DNA of 29,756 nucleotides from Verrucomicrobiota bacterium. Lineage in GTDB: Bacteria > Verrucomicrobiota > Verrucomicrobiia > Opitutales > Opitutaceae. Below the pieces are notes generated by a model. It was not told the origin of the DNA and did not search any database. It worked only from the letters and a program-made list of their open reading frames with translations. Location: NCBI GenBank assembly GCA_023430565.1, contig JAEZAD010000267.1, positions 1-29,756 of the forward strand, written 5' to 3'. Numbering within the stretch: position 1 is the first letter of the stretch; the number at the start of each line of letters is the position of its first letter. Position numbers and translations under genes: made by a program. Below, one piece after another: positions 7,765 through 14,935 of this stretch.

Positions 7765-9618
7765 ATGAATTCCGAAGCTGTTTCCGCGCTCATCGCCAAA
7801 AACCCCCCGCTCAAGACGGCCAAAGCCAAACTCGAAGCGATGGAGCCCGGTGCGTATGTCGTTCACCGTAGCTGGGGCTTCGGCCAGATCCAGAGCTATG
7901 ACGACGCCACGCAGCGCCTGATCATCGACTTCAAGGACAAGAAGGGTCACCCCATGGACCCCGCCTTCTGCGTGAACACCATGGAGGTCCTCCCGGCCAA
8001 CCACCTCCTCGTCCGCAAGGAAACCGATTCCGCCAAGATCGCCGAGCTCATCGCCGATAACCCCGCGCAACTCGTCATCGAAGCCCTCGAGTCTTACCCC
8101 AACCGCGCCACCACCGCCATCGACCTCGAAATCACGCTCGCCCAGGTTATTGGGGAGGAAAAATTCAAGAAATGGTGGGCTGCCACCAAGAAGCTTCTCG
8201 CCAAGGACCCCCGCGTCCAAGTCCCCGAGAAAAAGACCGAGTGCTACATCCTGCGCGAGACGCCCGTCTCCGCCGAAGACGAAATCCTCGAGCAATTCAA
8301 CGCCACCCGCTCCGCCCGTCGCCGCATCACCCTCGCCGAAGAGCTGCTGACCGCCGTCGACAAGAAGGAGATCAAGACCGACCTCTCCGCCATCCTCAGC
8401 GGTCTCGCCGAGGCCGTGAAGAGCAGCAACCAGCTCGACGCCTCCGAACGTCTCTACGGCGCCTTCGTCCGCGACGAGCTCGCCCGCCGCCTCGGCGTCG
8501 ACCCGTCCACCTACGAGCCCCAGCAGGCGGCCGTCATCGCCAACACCCGCGATCTCCCCGCCATCGCGGAAAAGATCCCCGTTCACTTCCAGTCCCGCTT
8601 CCTCGAACTCGTCAACGAGACGCACCCGATCGAAGCGCGCGACCTGCTCTTCCAGCTCCTCAAGACCTCGCAGGGCAAGTTCACCACCGAGTGCATCAAC
8701 TTCCTCGTCGAACAGGGCCACGCCGACGAACTCGCCGCCGCCCTCAAGCGCTGGCAGACCGAGCAAAACCTCCGCGCGCCCGTCCTTCTCTGGATCGTCA
8801 AAAACCGCCATTCGAAGAAGTTCGCCAAGCTCCTCAACGACCTCATCACCCCGCGCCTCCTCGGCGCCATCTTCTTCGCCATCGATTATGAGGCGCTCCA
8901 GGCCTCCAGCGCGCGCCGTATCCCGCTCGCCGACATCCTCAGCGAAGACACCGATCTCATCGCCGATCTTCTTTCGACCGCCGATCCCGAGACCGCCCGC
9001 GACCTCGCGAACACGTTGATGCTGAACCAGGGCTTCGAGGAGCTCACCAAAAAGTCCCTCCTCGCCCGCTTCATCAAAATCTTCCCGAAAATCCAGTCGC
9101 TCGTCGCCGCCGACGCCGAGTCCAAGGAAGAACAACTCCTCGTCTCGAAGCCGTCCTTCGAGCGCAAGCGCGAGGAATACGAGACCATCGTCTCGAAAAA
9201 GATTCCGGAAAACTCCAAGGCCATCGCCGCCGCTCGCGAGCACGGCGACCTCAAGGAAAACTCCGAATACAAGATGGCCAAACAGGACCAGCAGGTCCTC
9301 ATGGCCCAAAAGACGCAGCTCGAACGCGACCTCGGCCGCGCCCGTATCACCGACTTCAAGGAAGCCACCGTCGAACAAATCAGCATCGGCACCATCGTCG
9401 AGGTCAAGAACACCGCCAACGGCAACGTCACCCGCTACACCGTCCTCGGCGCATGGGACAGCGATCCCGACAATCACGTGATCTCCTACAAGACGCCCTT
9501 CGGCGCTGCCCTCCTCGGCAAGAAAACCGGCGACGTCGTCCGTGTGAAAACGGGCAATTCGGAAGAGGACTACGAGGTCGTCAGCATCGCCCGCTACGCC
9601 GACGCCGTGACCGTCTAG
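7765..9618 (+). CDS. greA: Transcription elongation factor GreA with ~450-residue N-terminal extension
   Basis: A 617-aa protein whose last ~155 residues are a full GreA/GreB factor. It has an antiparallel coiled coil with the tip AAAREHGDLKENSEYKMAKQ, which keeps the acidic pair (Asp495, Glu498) that positions Mg2+ for RNA cleavage in stalled RNA polymerase. The FKBP-like domain follows (QISIGTIVEVKN, then HVISYKTPFGAALLGKKTGD). The N-terminal part begins with a small beta module (GAYVVHRSWGFGQIQSYDDA, resembling CarD/Tudor-type polymerase contacts), then ~350 residues of mainly helical repeat. E. coli GreA is 158 aa; long forms are known in Chlamydiae and Verrucomicrobia. The start at 7765 fits the beginning of the conserved region. 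It is monocistronic, with a strong terminator downstream. Confidence 0.9.
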   Translation: MNSEAVSALIAKNPPLKTAKAKLEAMEPGAYVVHRSWGFGQIQSYDDATQRLIIDFKDKKGHPMDPAFCVNTMEVLPANHLLVRKETDSAKIAELIADNPAQLVIEALESYPNRATTAIDLEITLAQVIGEEKFKKWWAATKKLLAKDPRVQVPEKKTECYILRETPVSAEDEILEQFNATRSARRRITLAEELLTAVDKKEIKTDLSAILSGLAEAVKSSNQLDASERLYGAFVRDELARRLGVDPSTYEPQQAAVIANTRDLPAIAEKIPVHFQSRFLELVNETHPIEARDLLFQLLKTSQGKFTTECINFLVEQGHADELAAALKRWQTEQNLRAPVLLWIVKNRHSKKFAKLLNDLITPRLLGAIFFAIDYEALQASSARRIPLADILSEDTDLIADLLSTADPETARDLANTLMLNQGFEELTKKSLLARFIKIFPKIQSLVAADAESKEEQLLVSKPSFERKREEYETIVSKKIPENSKAIAAAREHGDLKENSEYKMAKQDQQVLMAQKTQLERDLGRARITDFKEATVEQISIGTIVEVKNTANGNVTRYTVLGAWDSDPDNHVISYKTPFGAALLGKKTGDVVRVKTGNSEEDYEVVSIARYADAVTV

Positions 9619-9648
9619 ACGACGGTCCATTCCTCCTTACGCCTTCCC

Positions 9649-9679
9649 GGCGGGCTCCTCGCGAGCCCGCCCTTTTTTT
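9649..9679 (+). terminator. Rho-independent terminator of greA
   Basis: A 9-bp perfect stem, GGCGGGCTC (9649-9657) and GAGCCCGCC (9663-9671), with a 5-nt loop, then one C and seven T. It starts 30 bp after the greA stop. Confidence 0.92.
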
Positions 9680-9735
9680 GTCCCGAAGTTCCCGGCGCAC
9701 TTCGAGTGCATCTCCCATGCCCGCCGCGTGGACGC

Positions 9736-9761
9736 AAAAAAAGGCGCGCCGCAGCACGCCT
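9736..9761 (-). terminator. Rho-independent terminator of the DUF4870 gene
   Basis: Read on the minus strand, AGGCGTGC (9761-9754), loop TGCG and GCGCGCCT (9749-9742) form an 8-bp stem with one G-U pair, followed by seven T (9742-9736). It lies 24 bp beyond the stop of the DUF4870 gene and faces the greA terminator. Confidence 0.85.
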
Positions 9762-9785
9762 TGAAATCTCAGTGCTTCGTCAGCC

Positions 9786-10169
9786 TCAGTCGAAAGCCGT
9801 GCCGAACCACTGTTCGTAATATTTACCCAATACCGGCACGGGCTGCATCTTGCCGCCAGCCGCATTGATCAGACCGATGACCCAGAGCACAAAGCCGCCG
9901 ATCATCACAACAATCCACACGAGCCAGCCAAGAATCGGAATGATCGCGATCACCCCGCCCGCAATGAAGGTCAGCATGATCCCCAGCGACTGCCGCAGGT
10001 GATACGCACCCAGCCGCGTCTTCTTCTGCCCGTGCAGCACCACCGCTACGATGAAACCGATGAGCGTGAGATAGCTGACGATCGCGACCGTCTTGTCTTC
10101 GTTGACGACGATGGGCGTCGTTGGCGCCGGCGTGGGAGGAGGAGTTGGTTCTGGAGGAGGCGTATCCAT
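9786..10169 (-). CDS. DUF4870-family small membrane protein
   Basis: A 127-aa protein. A Pro/Thr-rich N-terminus (PPPEPTPPPTPAPTTP) is followed by three hydrophobic segments: VAIVSYLTLIGFIVAVVLH, SLGIMLTFIAGGVIAIIPIL and WIVVMIGGFVLWVIGLINAA. The pattern YLTLIGFIVAVVLH, then LGAYHLRQSLGIM, is typical of the DUF4870/Tic20-like family. Function is unknown. The ATG at 10169 precedes the proline stretch directly. It is divergent from the ArsR-methyltransferase gene and ends at its own terminator, so it is probably monocistronic. Confidence 0.82.
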   Translation of the reverse strand: MDTPPPEPTPPPTPAPTTPIVVNEDKTVAIVSYLTLIGFIVAVVLHGQKKTRLGAYHLRQSLGIMLTFIAGGVIAIIPILGWLVWIVVMIGGFVLWVIGLINAAGGKMQPVPVLGKYYEQWFGTAFD

Positions 10170-10268
10170 GGGTTGTGTTGGGTTGAACGAGATTGAACCT
10201 GCGGAACGCCGCGAGACTTGCAGCCGCCTTCCCGCGGGTCAACCGTCGCATTATCAGGTCTTCCCGCA

Positions 10269-10294
10269 TGCGGCGTCAGGCCGCACCCGACGCC
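10269..10294 (+). promoter_or_regulatory. Two mutually exclusive hairpins in the leader of the ArsR-methyltransferase gene
   Basis: TGCGGC (10269-10274) pairs with GCCGCA (10280-10285) around a 5-nt loop. The overlapping GGCGTC (10272-10277) can instead pair with GACGCC (10289-10294). The two stems share bases 10272-10274 and cannot form together. The element lies 69-94 nt before the GTG start. A regulatory switch is only a possibility; it could also be a dispersed palindrome. Confidence 0.35.
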
Positions 10295-10362
10295 TTTCGC
10301 TCACCGCATCGCCACGCTCGGCAATTGCCAACGCCTTCCCGCCTCCTCACCGTCCGCTCCGC

Positions 10363-11301
10363 GTGAACGCCTCCTGGGAAATCCTCAAAATCCTCTCCGA
10401 TCCCACCCGACTTCGCCTCCTTTCTCTCCTCACACGCGAAGAACTCGCCGTCGCCGAGCTCCAGGAAATCCTCGGCATGGGCCAGTCGCGCATCTCCTCG
10501 CAACTCGCGCTCCTCCGCCAGGCCAACCTCGTCTCCGATCGCCGCGACGGAAAAAAAGCCTTCTACTCCCTTCGCCCGAGTCTCGCCCCGAAATCCCTCG
10601 CGCTCCTCAAAGCCGCGACCGACTCCATCGCCGACCTTCCCGTCGTCGCCGAAGACCGCGCCAACCTCGATCGCATCCTGCAGAAACGCCGCCGCACGCA
10701 GGAACAGTATTTCAATCTCATCGCCGGCCGCCTCGGCAAAAACTACTGCCCCGGCCGCTCCTGGGAAGCTATCGGCCACCTCGCCCTTCGCCTCACCCCC
10801 GCCATTGACATCGCCGACCTCGGCGCCGGCGAAGGCCTCGTCTCACAGCTGCTCGCCCATCGCGCCCGCCAGGTCTGGTGCATCGACAACTCCCCGCGCA
10901 TGGTCGAGGTCGGCACCGAACTCGCCCGCAAAAACGGCCTCGCCAACCTCGCCTACAAACTCGGCGATATCGAACAGGTCCCGCTCGCCGACAAATCCGT
11001 CGACCTCGCCATCCTTTCGCAGGCCCTCCACCACGCGCAGCACCCGCAGGCCGCCGTCAACGAAGCCCACCGCATCCTCCGCCCCGGCGGCCAGCTCCTC
11101 ATCCTCGACCTCAACGAACACCAGTTCGAAAAAGCCCGCGAACTCTACGCCGACGTCTGGCTCGGCTTCAAGGAAAGCGCCCTCCACGGCTTCCTGAAAA
11201 AAGCCGGTTTCACGAAAGTCGAAGTCACCGCCGTCGCCCGCGAGACGTCTGAACCCTTCTTCGAAACCCTCCTCGCCAGCGGCCTCAAATCCGGCCGCTG
11301 A
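10363..11301 (+). CDS. ArsR-family HTH regulator fused to a SAM-dependent methyltransferase
   Basis: A 312-aa two-domain protein. Residues 1-90 are an ArsR winged helix (WEILKILSDPTRLRLLSLLT, then VAELQEILGMGQSRISSQLA and DRRDGKKAFYSL), without an obvious Cys metal site. Residues ~95-312 are a class I methyltransferase with the SAM-binding DLGAGEGLVSQLL, an acidic second-strand end (VWCIDNSPRMVEVG), and motifs SQALHHAQHPQAAVNEAHRI and LRPGGQLLILDL. Similar fusions often sit near methionine-cycle genes, where they may sense SAM or SAH; no such gene is in this window, so that role is inference. The GTG start at 10363 opens directly on the HTH. Upstream in-frame Met codons would add a non-homologous tail. 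Confidence 0.87.
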   Translation: MNASWEILKILSDPTRLRLLSLLTREELAVAELQEILGMGQSRISSQLALLRQANLVSDRRDGKKAFYSLRPSLAPKSLALLKAATDSIADLPVVAEDRANLDRILQKRRRTQEQYFNLIAGRLGKNYCPGRSWEAIGHLALRLTPAIDIADLGAGEGLVSQLLAHRARQVWCIDNSPRMVEVGTELARKNGLANLAYKLGDIEQVPLADKSVDLAILSQALHHAQHPQAAVNEAHRILRPGGQLLILDLNEHQFEKARELYADVWLGFKESALHGFLKKAGFTKVEVTAVARETSEPFFETLLASGLKSGR

Positions 11302-11323
11302 CGACTCCCGTGCGATCCCCGCC

Positions 11324-11785
11324 GTGCACCGTTTTTCCGTAGGAGCCTGCTTGCAGGCGATTCCCCTCCTCTTCCTGGCGGCCTGCTCCTCGCCCCCGCC
11401 GCCGATTCCCGTCGACGCCCGTCCGATGTATGGCGCTCCGGAAATCCCGCGCCCCACGCTCCTCCGCCAGGCCGACACCCGCTTCATCGAAACCGCCGCC
11501 GCCGGGTTCGGCGGCGACCGCAAACTCGCCAGCCTCTCCTGGACCGGCCAGGGCGATCGCCTGCTCGCCTCCGGAAATCTCGACGACGCCACGCGCCGCT
11601 ACAACGAAGCCTGGCTCCTCGATCCTGAAAATTTCGAAGTCCACGAAGGCTTCGCCCGCGTCCTCGTCGCGCGCGGCCAGACCGCGGCCGCCCTTCGTCA
11701 TTTCCGCAAAGCCATCGAACTTTGCCCCGACGCCACCGAGCGCGCCGCCCTCACCGCCGAACTCCAGCTTGCCGCCGGGCGGTAG
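11324..11785 (+). CDS. TPR-containing lipoprotein
   Basis: A 153-aa predicted lipoprotein. The GTG start at 11324 gives a short signal (HRF, then a hydrophobic run) and a lipobox LAAC followed by SSPPPPIP. Residues ~80-150 hold two TPR-like units: GDRLLASGNLDDATRRYNEA with WLLDPENF, and GFARVLVARGQTAAALRHFR with KAIELCPD. It begins 22 bp after the ArsR-methyltransferase stop and may be cotranscribed. Two oddities stand out. The signal-peptide codons for VGACLQAI lie within a GTAG-headed REP-like palindrome (11339-11362), and the TAG stop codon is the TAG of another GTAG element. Function is not recognisable beyond a protein-interaction scaffold. Confidence 0.72.
   Translation: MHRFSVGACLQAIPLLFLAACSSPPPPIPVDARPMYGAPEIPRPTLLRQADTRFIETAAAGFGGDRKLASLSWTGQGDRLLASGNLDDATRRYNEAWLLDPENFEVHEGFARVLVARGQTAAALRHFRKAIELCPDATERAALTAELQLAAGR
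11339..11362 (+). repeat. REP-like GTAG palindrome inside a signal-peptide coding region
   Basis: GTAGGA (11339-11344) is followed by the stem GCCTGC (11345-11350), TT, GCAGGC (11353-11358) and then GATT. This head-plus-hairpin layout is that of REP elements associated with RAYT transposases. A close relative is at 23262-23284, with the same stem. Confidence 0.65.
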
Positions 11786-11809
11786 GGCAAGGCGTCCCGG
11801 CCGAGCCGG
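11782..11809 (+). repeat. GTAG-headed element at the end of the TPR lipoprotein gene
   Basis: GTAGGGCAAGGCGTC, followed by the small hairpin CCGGC-CGA-GCCGG. The lipoprotein gene's TAG stop (11783-11785) is part of GTAG. It resembles dispersed GTAGGGC(G/A)AGGCGTCCC elements I remember from Opitutaceae intergenic DNA. It may serve as a terminator but lacks a U-run. Confidence 0.45.
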
Positions 11810-11818
11810 ATTTGGCGT

Positions 11819-12019
11819 CTACTTCGCCTCGTGCTGGTCGCACCCCGTCGTATCGATCCCGAACGCCGCCCAAACCAGGCAACGCTCGCTGAACGTGCTC
11901 ACGATCGGGATCAGCCCCAGCAGACCCCACCAGCTGTGAGCATGATTGCCCGCAAACATGATCGCACATCCGATCACAAACCGCGCCGCGCCATCGTAGG
12001 ATCCAACATTCTTTTTCAT
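11819..12019 (-). CDS. DUF2892-type small inner-membrane protein
   Basis: A 66-aa protein beginning MKKNVGSYDGAARFVIGCAI, with two hydrophobic segments (VIGCAIMFAGNHAHSWWGLL and GLIPIVSTFSERCLVWAAFG) and a short tail containing Cys60. The start (K-N-hydrophilic, D-RxxIG) and the end (TxFxxxCLxYxxxG) match the DUF2892 family, which is often fused to or beside rhodanese domains. No rhodanese is nearby. The gene converges on the TPR lipoprotein with 33 bp between stops. The ATG at 12019 is the only sensible start because upstream codons do not match the family. Confidence 0.82.
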   Translation of the reverse strand: MKKNVGSYDGAARFVIGCAIMFAGNHAHSWWGLLGLIPIVSTFSERCLVWAAFGIDTTGCDQHEAK

Positions 12020-12226
12020 CGCAGGATTGGGTTCGCCGCGATCATACGCCCGCCCCGCCCCGCCCGCTGCGCACTTCTTGCCAATCCCCGCGCACGACTT
12101 CCCGACCCGTCTGCGCGCCAAAGGCAGCAGGAGCCCGCGAACAAGCGATTTCGATGCCCGAACAACCGTCAGGGCTCGCGCGCCGCTCCGATACGGACGC
12201 AATCAACAGCGTAGCGCCAAACCCAC

Positions 12227-12269
12227 GTAGCCATGAGCGTGAGCAAGTGGCCGCCGCCCTCACTTGCTC
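12227..12269 (+). repeat. GTAGCC-headed inverted repeat, family with 14509-14551
   Basis: GTAGCCATGAGCGT (12227-12240) precedes a perfect 9-bp stem: GAGCAAGTG (12241-12249), 11-nt loop, CACTTGCTC (12261-12269). It lies in the space between two minus-strand genes. The core GTAGCC..GAGCGTG recurs at 14551-14537 on the minus strand. It is a REP-like non-coding element; the flanking DNA (12020-12286) holds no credible gene. Confidence 0.6.
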
Positions 12270-12286
12270 GGGCGCCCCGACCGTGG

Positions 12287-12853
12287 TTATGAACCCGCGT
12301 TGGCCCCGCAATTCACCCCGCCGCGCGACACCTCTCGCGCGCGATGCGCCGCCGACACCGCCACATATTTCTCGGCCCAACCGCGCAGCGCCTTTTGCTC
12401 CGCCTCGCTCAACGCCCGCGTGATCTTCGCCGGCGCGCCCAGCACCATTGACCCCGGCGGCACCACGGTCCGCGGCGTCACCACCGCACCCGCCCCCACG
12501 ATGCAGCGCGCCCCGATCCGCGCTCCGTCGAGCACCGCCGCACCCATCCCGATCAGGCACTCGTCCTCGATTGTGCACGCATGGATGATCGCCGCGTGCC
12601 CGATCGTGCACCACGCGCCGATGATCGCATCCAGCTCGTCCGCGAGATGCACGATCACGTTGTCCTGAATATTCGTCCCCTCACCCACCACGATCCGCGC
12701 GATATCCCCGCGCAACACCGCCCCGTAAAACACGCTCGATTTCTCCCCAAGCGTCACGTCGCCCACAACCGTCGCGTTCGCCGCGACCCAGTTTGCCCGC
12801 GCCACATCCGGCGTCCTCGAAAGATGTTTCTCCAAACGTTCTTCCACCGTCAT
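12287..12853 (-). CDS. Gamma-class carbonic anhydrase-like hexapeptide-repeat protein
   Basis: A 188-aa left-handed beta-helix protein. It has hexapeptide repeats throughout (VVGDVTLGEKSSVFYGAVLR, IVVGEGTNIQDNVIVH, IGARCIVGAGAVV), the RGD site at 48-50, and three metal-ligand histidines: His69 (VIVH), His86 and His91 (IGHAAIIH). These are the equivalents of the zinc or iron ligands of the archaeal Cam enzyme. Like CamH/YrdA homologues it lacks the acidic loop of Cam, so real carbonic anhydrase activity is not certain. The ATG at 12853 is chosen because a GGAGGG sits immediately before it and homology begins at MTVEERL. It is about 340 bp from and divergent to the nucleoside transporter. Confidence 0.88.
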   Translation of the reverse strand: MTVEERLEKHLSRTPDVARANWVAANATVVGDVTLGEKSSVFYGAVLRGDIARIVVGEGTNIQDNVIVHLADELDAIIGAWCTIGHAAIIHACTIEDECLIGMGAAVLDGARIGARCIVGAGAVVTPRTVVPPGSMVLGAPAKITRALSEAEQKALRGWAEKYVAVSAAHRAREVSRGGVNCGANAGS

Positions 12854-12973
12854 CCCTCCACCGTCTCGCCCCCCCTCCCCCGCCGCAAGCGACGAAACTC
12901 CCCACCTCTTGCCCACTCCTCCCCATCCTTCTCCCTAACACCCCCTCTCCGTCCCCAAAACCCCCGATCCAGC

Positions 12974-12994
12974 TTGTAACGTATTACGTTACAA
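12974..12994. promoter_or_regulatory. Operator-like palindrome 1 upstream of the nucleoside transporter
   Basis: A perfect 10+1+10 inverted repeat: TTGTAACGTA, T, TACGTTACAA. It is strikingly A/T-rich compared with its surroundings and is followed by ATG, as is site 2. A transcription-factor dimer site is the simplest reading. The rest of the gene-free stretch 12854-13196 is C-rich DNA with no gene I can support. Confidence 0.7.
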
Positions 12995-13040
12995 ATGTCA
13001 TCTTCCGCGCCCCCGTTGCTATCGTCGTCTTCAATCCATC

Positions 13041-13061
13041 TTGTAATACATTACGTTACAA
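13041..13061. promoter_or_regulatory. Operator-like palindrome 2 upstream of the nucleoside transporter
   Basis: A near copy of site 1, starting 67 bp further on: left half TTGTAATACA, right half ATTACGTTACAA. Bases 13034-13064 match 12967-12997 over 31 bp with about four differences, including the flanking ATCCA and the trailing ATG. It lies 135 bp before the transporter start codon. The 67-bp spacing is compatible with a repressor binding two sites on similar helix faces. Confidence 0.7.
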
Positions 13062-13196
13062 ATGCCGCTCCTCACTCTCCCCGTTTACGGTTTCAGATTT
13101 TCAACGGCGCGCCCTCGTTCGTCCACCTCGCCGCTTTGCTTCTCGCCGTTCGCCTCCGGCCTCCCAAGCTCGGCATCGATCTAGCTCTCGTTTCTC

Positions 13197-14492
13197 ATGG
13201 ATCTCCTGCTTCACGTCGGACGCGGTTTGCTCGGGATCGCTGTCTTCGTCGGCCTCGCCGTGGCCTTCAGCGAAAACCGCCGCGCGATCAACGCGCGCCT
13301 CGTCGCCGCCGGCCTCGGCCTTCAACTCCTCTTCGCTGCCCTCGTCCTCTACGCTCCGCCCGTCCGCTTCGTCATCGAATCGATCGGCGGCGGCTTCGTG
13401 AAGCTCCTCGATTTCACCAACGAGGGCACGCGTTTCGTCTTCGGCTCGCTCGTCGATCCATCGAAACACGGCGTCGTCTTCGGCCTCATGATCCTGCCGT
13501 CCGTCATCTTTTTTTCCGCGCTCACCTCGATCCTCTACTACCTCGGCGTTCTCCAGAAGATCGTCTACGCGTTCGCCTGGATCATGTCGAAAACCATGAA
13601 GCTCTCCGGCGCCGAGAGCCTCTCCGCCGCAGGCAACATCTTCGTCGGCCAGACCGAGGCCCCGTTGCTCATCAAGCCCTACCTCGAACGCATGACCCGC
13701 TCCGAAGTTCTCGCCGTCATGGTCGGCGGCATGGCCACCATCGCCGGCGGCGTCATGATCGCCTACATCACCTTTCTCGGCGGCACCGATCCGGTGCAAC
13801 AAACCGTTTTCGCCACCCACCTCATCACCGCTTCCGTCATCTCCGCGCCCGCCGCGCTCATGGTATCCAAAATCCTGGTGCCGCAGACCGAGAATGTGGA
13901 GCGCGATCTCGCGATCTCCCGCGATAAAGTCGGCGCCAATCTCCTCGACGCGATCTGCCTCGGCACGACCGACGGCCTTCGTCTTGCCGTCAACATCGGC
14001 GGCATGCTCATCGTCTTCACCGCGCTCGTCGCACTCGTGAACTACCTCCTCGCCACCTGGATCGGCGCCCCCACGGGCCTCAACGCCTGGGTCGCCTCCG
14101 CCACCGACGGCACCTACCAAACCTTCTCGCTCGAGTTCCTCCTCGGCATGCTCTTCTCGCCGATCGCCTGGCTCATCGGCATCGACTCCGGCCACCTCCT
14201 GCTCTCCGGACAACTCCTCGGCACGCGCACCGTGCTCAACGAATTCATTTCCTACATGCAGCTCGGCGAACTCAAATCCGCCGGCCTCTTCGTGCACGAG
14301 CGCTCGACCGTCATTCTCACCTACGCGCTCTGCGGTTTCGCCAACCTCGTTTCGATCGGCATCCAGGTTGGCGGCATCGGCGCCCTCGCCCCGGCGCAGC
14401 GCCCCACCCTCGCCAAGCTCGGCGTCAAAGCCCTCCTCGGCGCCAACCTCGCCTGCTTCCTCACCGCCTGCATCGCGGGCCTCCTGATCTGA
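13197..14492 (+). CDS. nupC: Concentrative nucleoside transporter (CNT/NupC family)
   Basis: A 431-aa inner-membrane symporter that would bring nucleosides in with Na+ or H+. Hallmarks in order: LPSVIFFSALTSILYYLGVL, then QKIVYAFAW; the signature SAAGNIFVGQTEAPLLIKPY, whose GQTE contacts the base; GGMATIAGGVMIAYI; LLDAICLGTTDGLRLAVNIG; GTRTVLNEFISYMQL; and CGFANLVSIGIQVGGIGALA, with the Asn and Ser that bind ribose. Length is normal for the family. The ATG at 13197 fits the first helix (LLHVGRGLLGIAVFVGLAVA). Two operator-like palindromes upstream suggest it is controlled by a repressor, with nucleosides or their degradation products as plausible signals (inference). Confidence 0.92.
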   Translation: MDLLLHVGRGLLGIAVFVGLAVAFSENRRAINARLVAAGLGLQLLFAALVLYAPPVRFVIESIGGGFVKLLDFTNEGTRFVFGSLVDPSKHGVVFGLMILPSVIFFSALTSILYYLGVLQKIVYAFAWIMSKTMKLSGAESLSAAGNIFVGQTEAPLLIKPYLERMTRSEVLAVMVGGMATIAGGVMIAYITFLGGTDPVQQTVFATHLITASVISAPAALMVSKILVPQTENVERDLAISRDKVGANLLDAICLGTTDGLRLAVNIGGMLIVFTALVALVNYLLATWIGAPTGLNAWVASATDGTYQTFSLEFLLGMLFSPIAWLIGIDSGHLLLSGQLLGTRTVLNEFISYMQLGELKSAGLFVHERSTVILTYALCGFANLVSIGIQVGGIGALAPAQRPTLAKLGVKALLGANLACFLTACIAGLLI

Positions 14493-14508
14493 TCAAAACC
14501 GCCGGTCC

Positions 14509-14551
14509 GTAGCTGCGAGCCCCAGCGAACGGCTCGCGCACGCTCGGCTAC
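14509..14551 (-). repeat. GTAG-bounded inverted repeat overlapping the ydbL stop codon
   Basis: Both ends carry GTAG facing inward (14509-14512 and, on the minus strand, 14551-14548). Inside, GCGAGCC (14515-14521) pairs with GGCTCGC (14531-14537) around a 9-nt loop. On the minus strand it reads GTAGCCGAGCGTGCGCGAG, close to the 12227 element. The ydbL stop codon TAG is part of its GTAG. It separates two convergent genes and may also act as a terminator. Confidence 0.6.
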
Positions 14552-14931
14552 TTCTTATACCAATTCCCGTCGTCGCGCTGCAGCCACACGCCCGCCGCGC
14601 TGTTCGCCGCAATCTGCCGCGCCCGCGCCTTGCCGACTTGCTCCGCCGTCGAACCCGTCTGCTTCGCGATCGCCCCATACACCGCTTCGCGATCGCCATT
14701 CTCCGCGCTCACCACGCTCGCCGCGTCCCCGCCGCCATCACGCACTTCGAGAAATCCGCGGTTGTTCTCCCCGATCGCACCGCTCGCCTTCAACTGGTCG
14801 ACTTGCGACAGCCGCTGGTTCATCCGCGCCTTCACCGCGCCCAGATCCTCGGCCGCGCGCACCGCCACGACACCGACACCCAACGCCAGGGCCAACATCA
14901 GCCCGCATATCCGCACGAAGGAAGTTTTCAT
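14548..14931 (-). CDS. ydbL: YdbL-like DUF1318 periplasmic protein
   Basis: A 127-aa exported protein with a signal peptide (MKTSFVRICGLMLALALGVG, then VVAVRAA). The mature part carries the DUF1318 pattern: LGAVKARMNQRLSQVDQLKA with GAIGENNRGFLEVR, and later ENGDREAVYGAIAKQTGSTA and VGKARARQIAANSAAGVWLQ. In E. coli, YdbL works with lipoprotein YnbE to support the AsmA-like YdbH in phospholipid transport to the outer membrane. It starts 4 bp after the ynbE-like stop, so it is coupled to it. The three-gene order (ydbH-ynbE-ydbL) matches E. coli and makes the assignment firm. The TAG stop is part of a GTAG-type repeat. Confidence 0.88.
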   Translation of the reverse strand: MKTSFVRICGLMLALALGVGVVAVRAAEDLGAVKARMNQRLSQVDQLKASGAIGENNRGFLEVRDGGGDAASVVSAENGDREAVYGAIAKQTGSTAEQVGKARARQIAANSAAGVWLQRDDGNWYKK

Positions 14932-14935
14932 GAGT

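Noticed and set aside
7735..9630. A 631-codon minus-strand frame covering greA
   Set aside because: The plus-strand frame has a full GreA domain with catalytic residues and a matching terminator. The antisense translation is low-complexity Asp/Glu/Leu.
12154..12423. Plus-strand frame between the DUF2892 and carbonic-anhydrase-like genes
   Set aside because: Part of it is palindromic repeat DNA and the rest is antisense to the carbonic-anhydrase-like gene.
12854..13196. Short plus-strand frames across the two palindromes
   Set aside because: They are Ser/Pro/Arg-rich with no domain; the peptide LVTYYVTN is just a translation of the operator palindrome.
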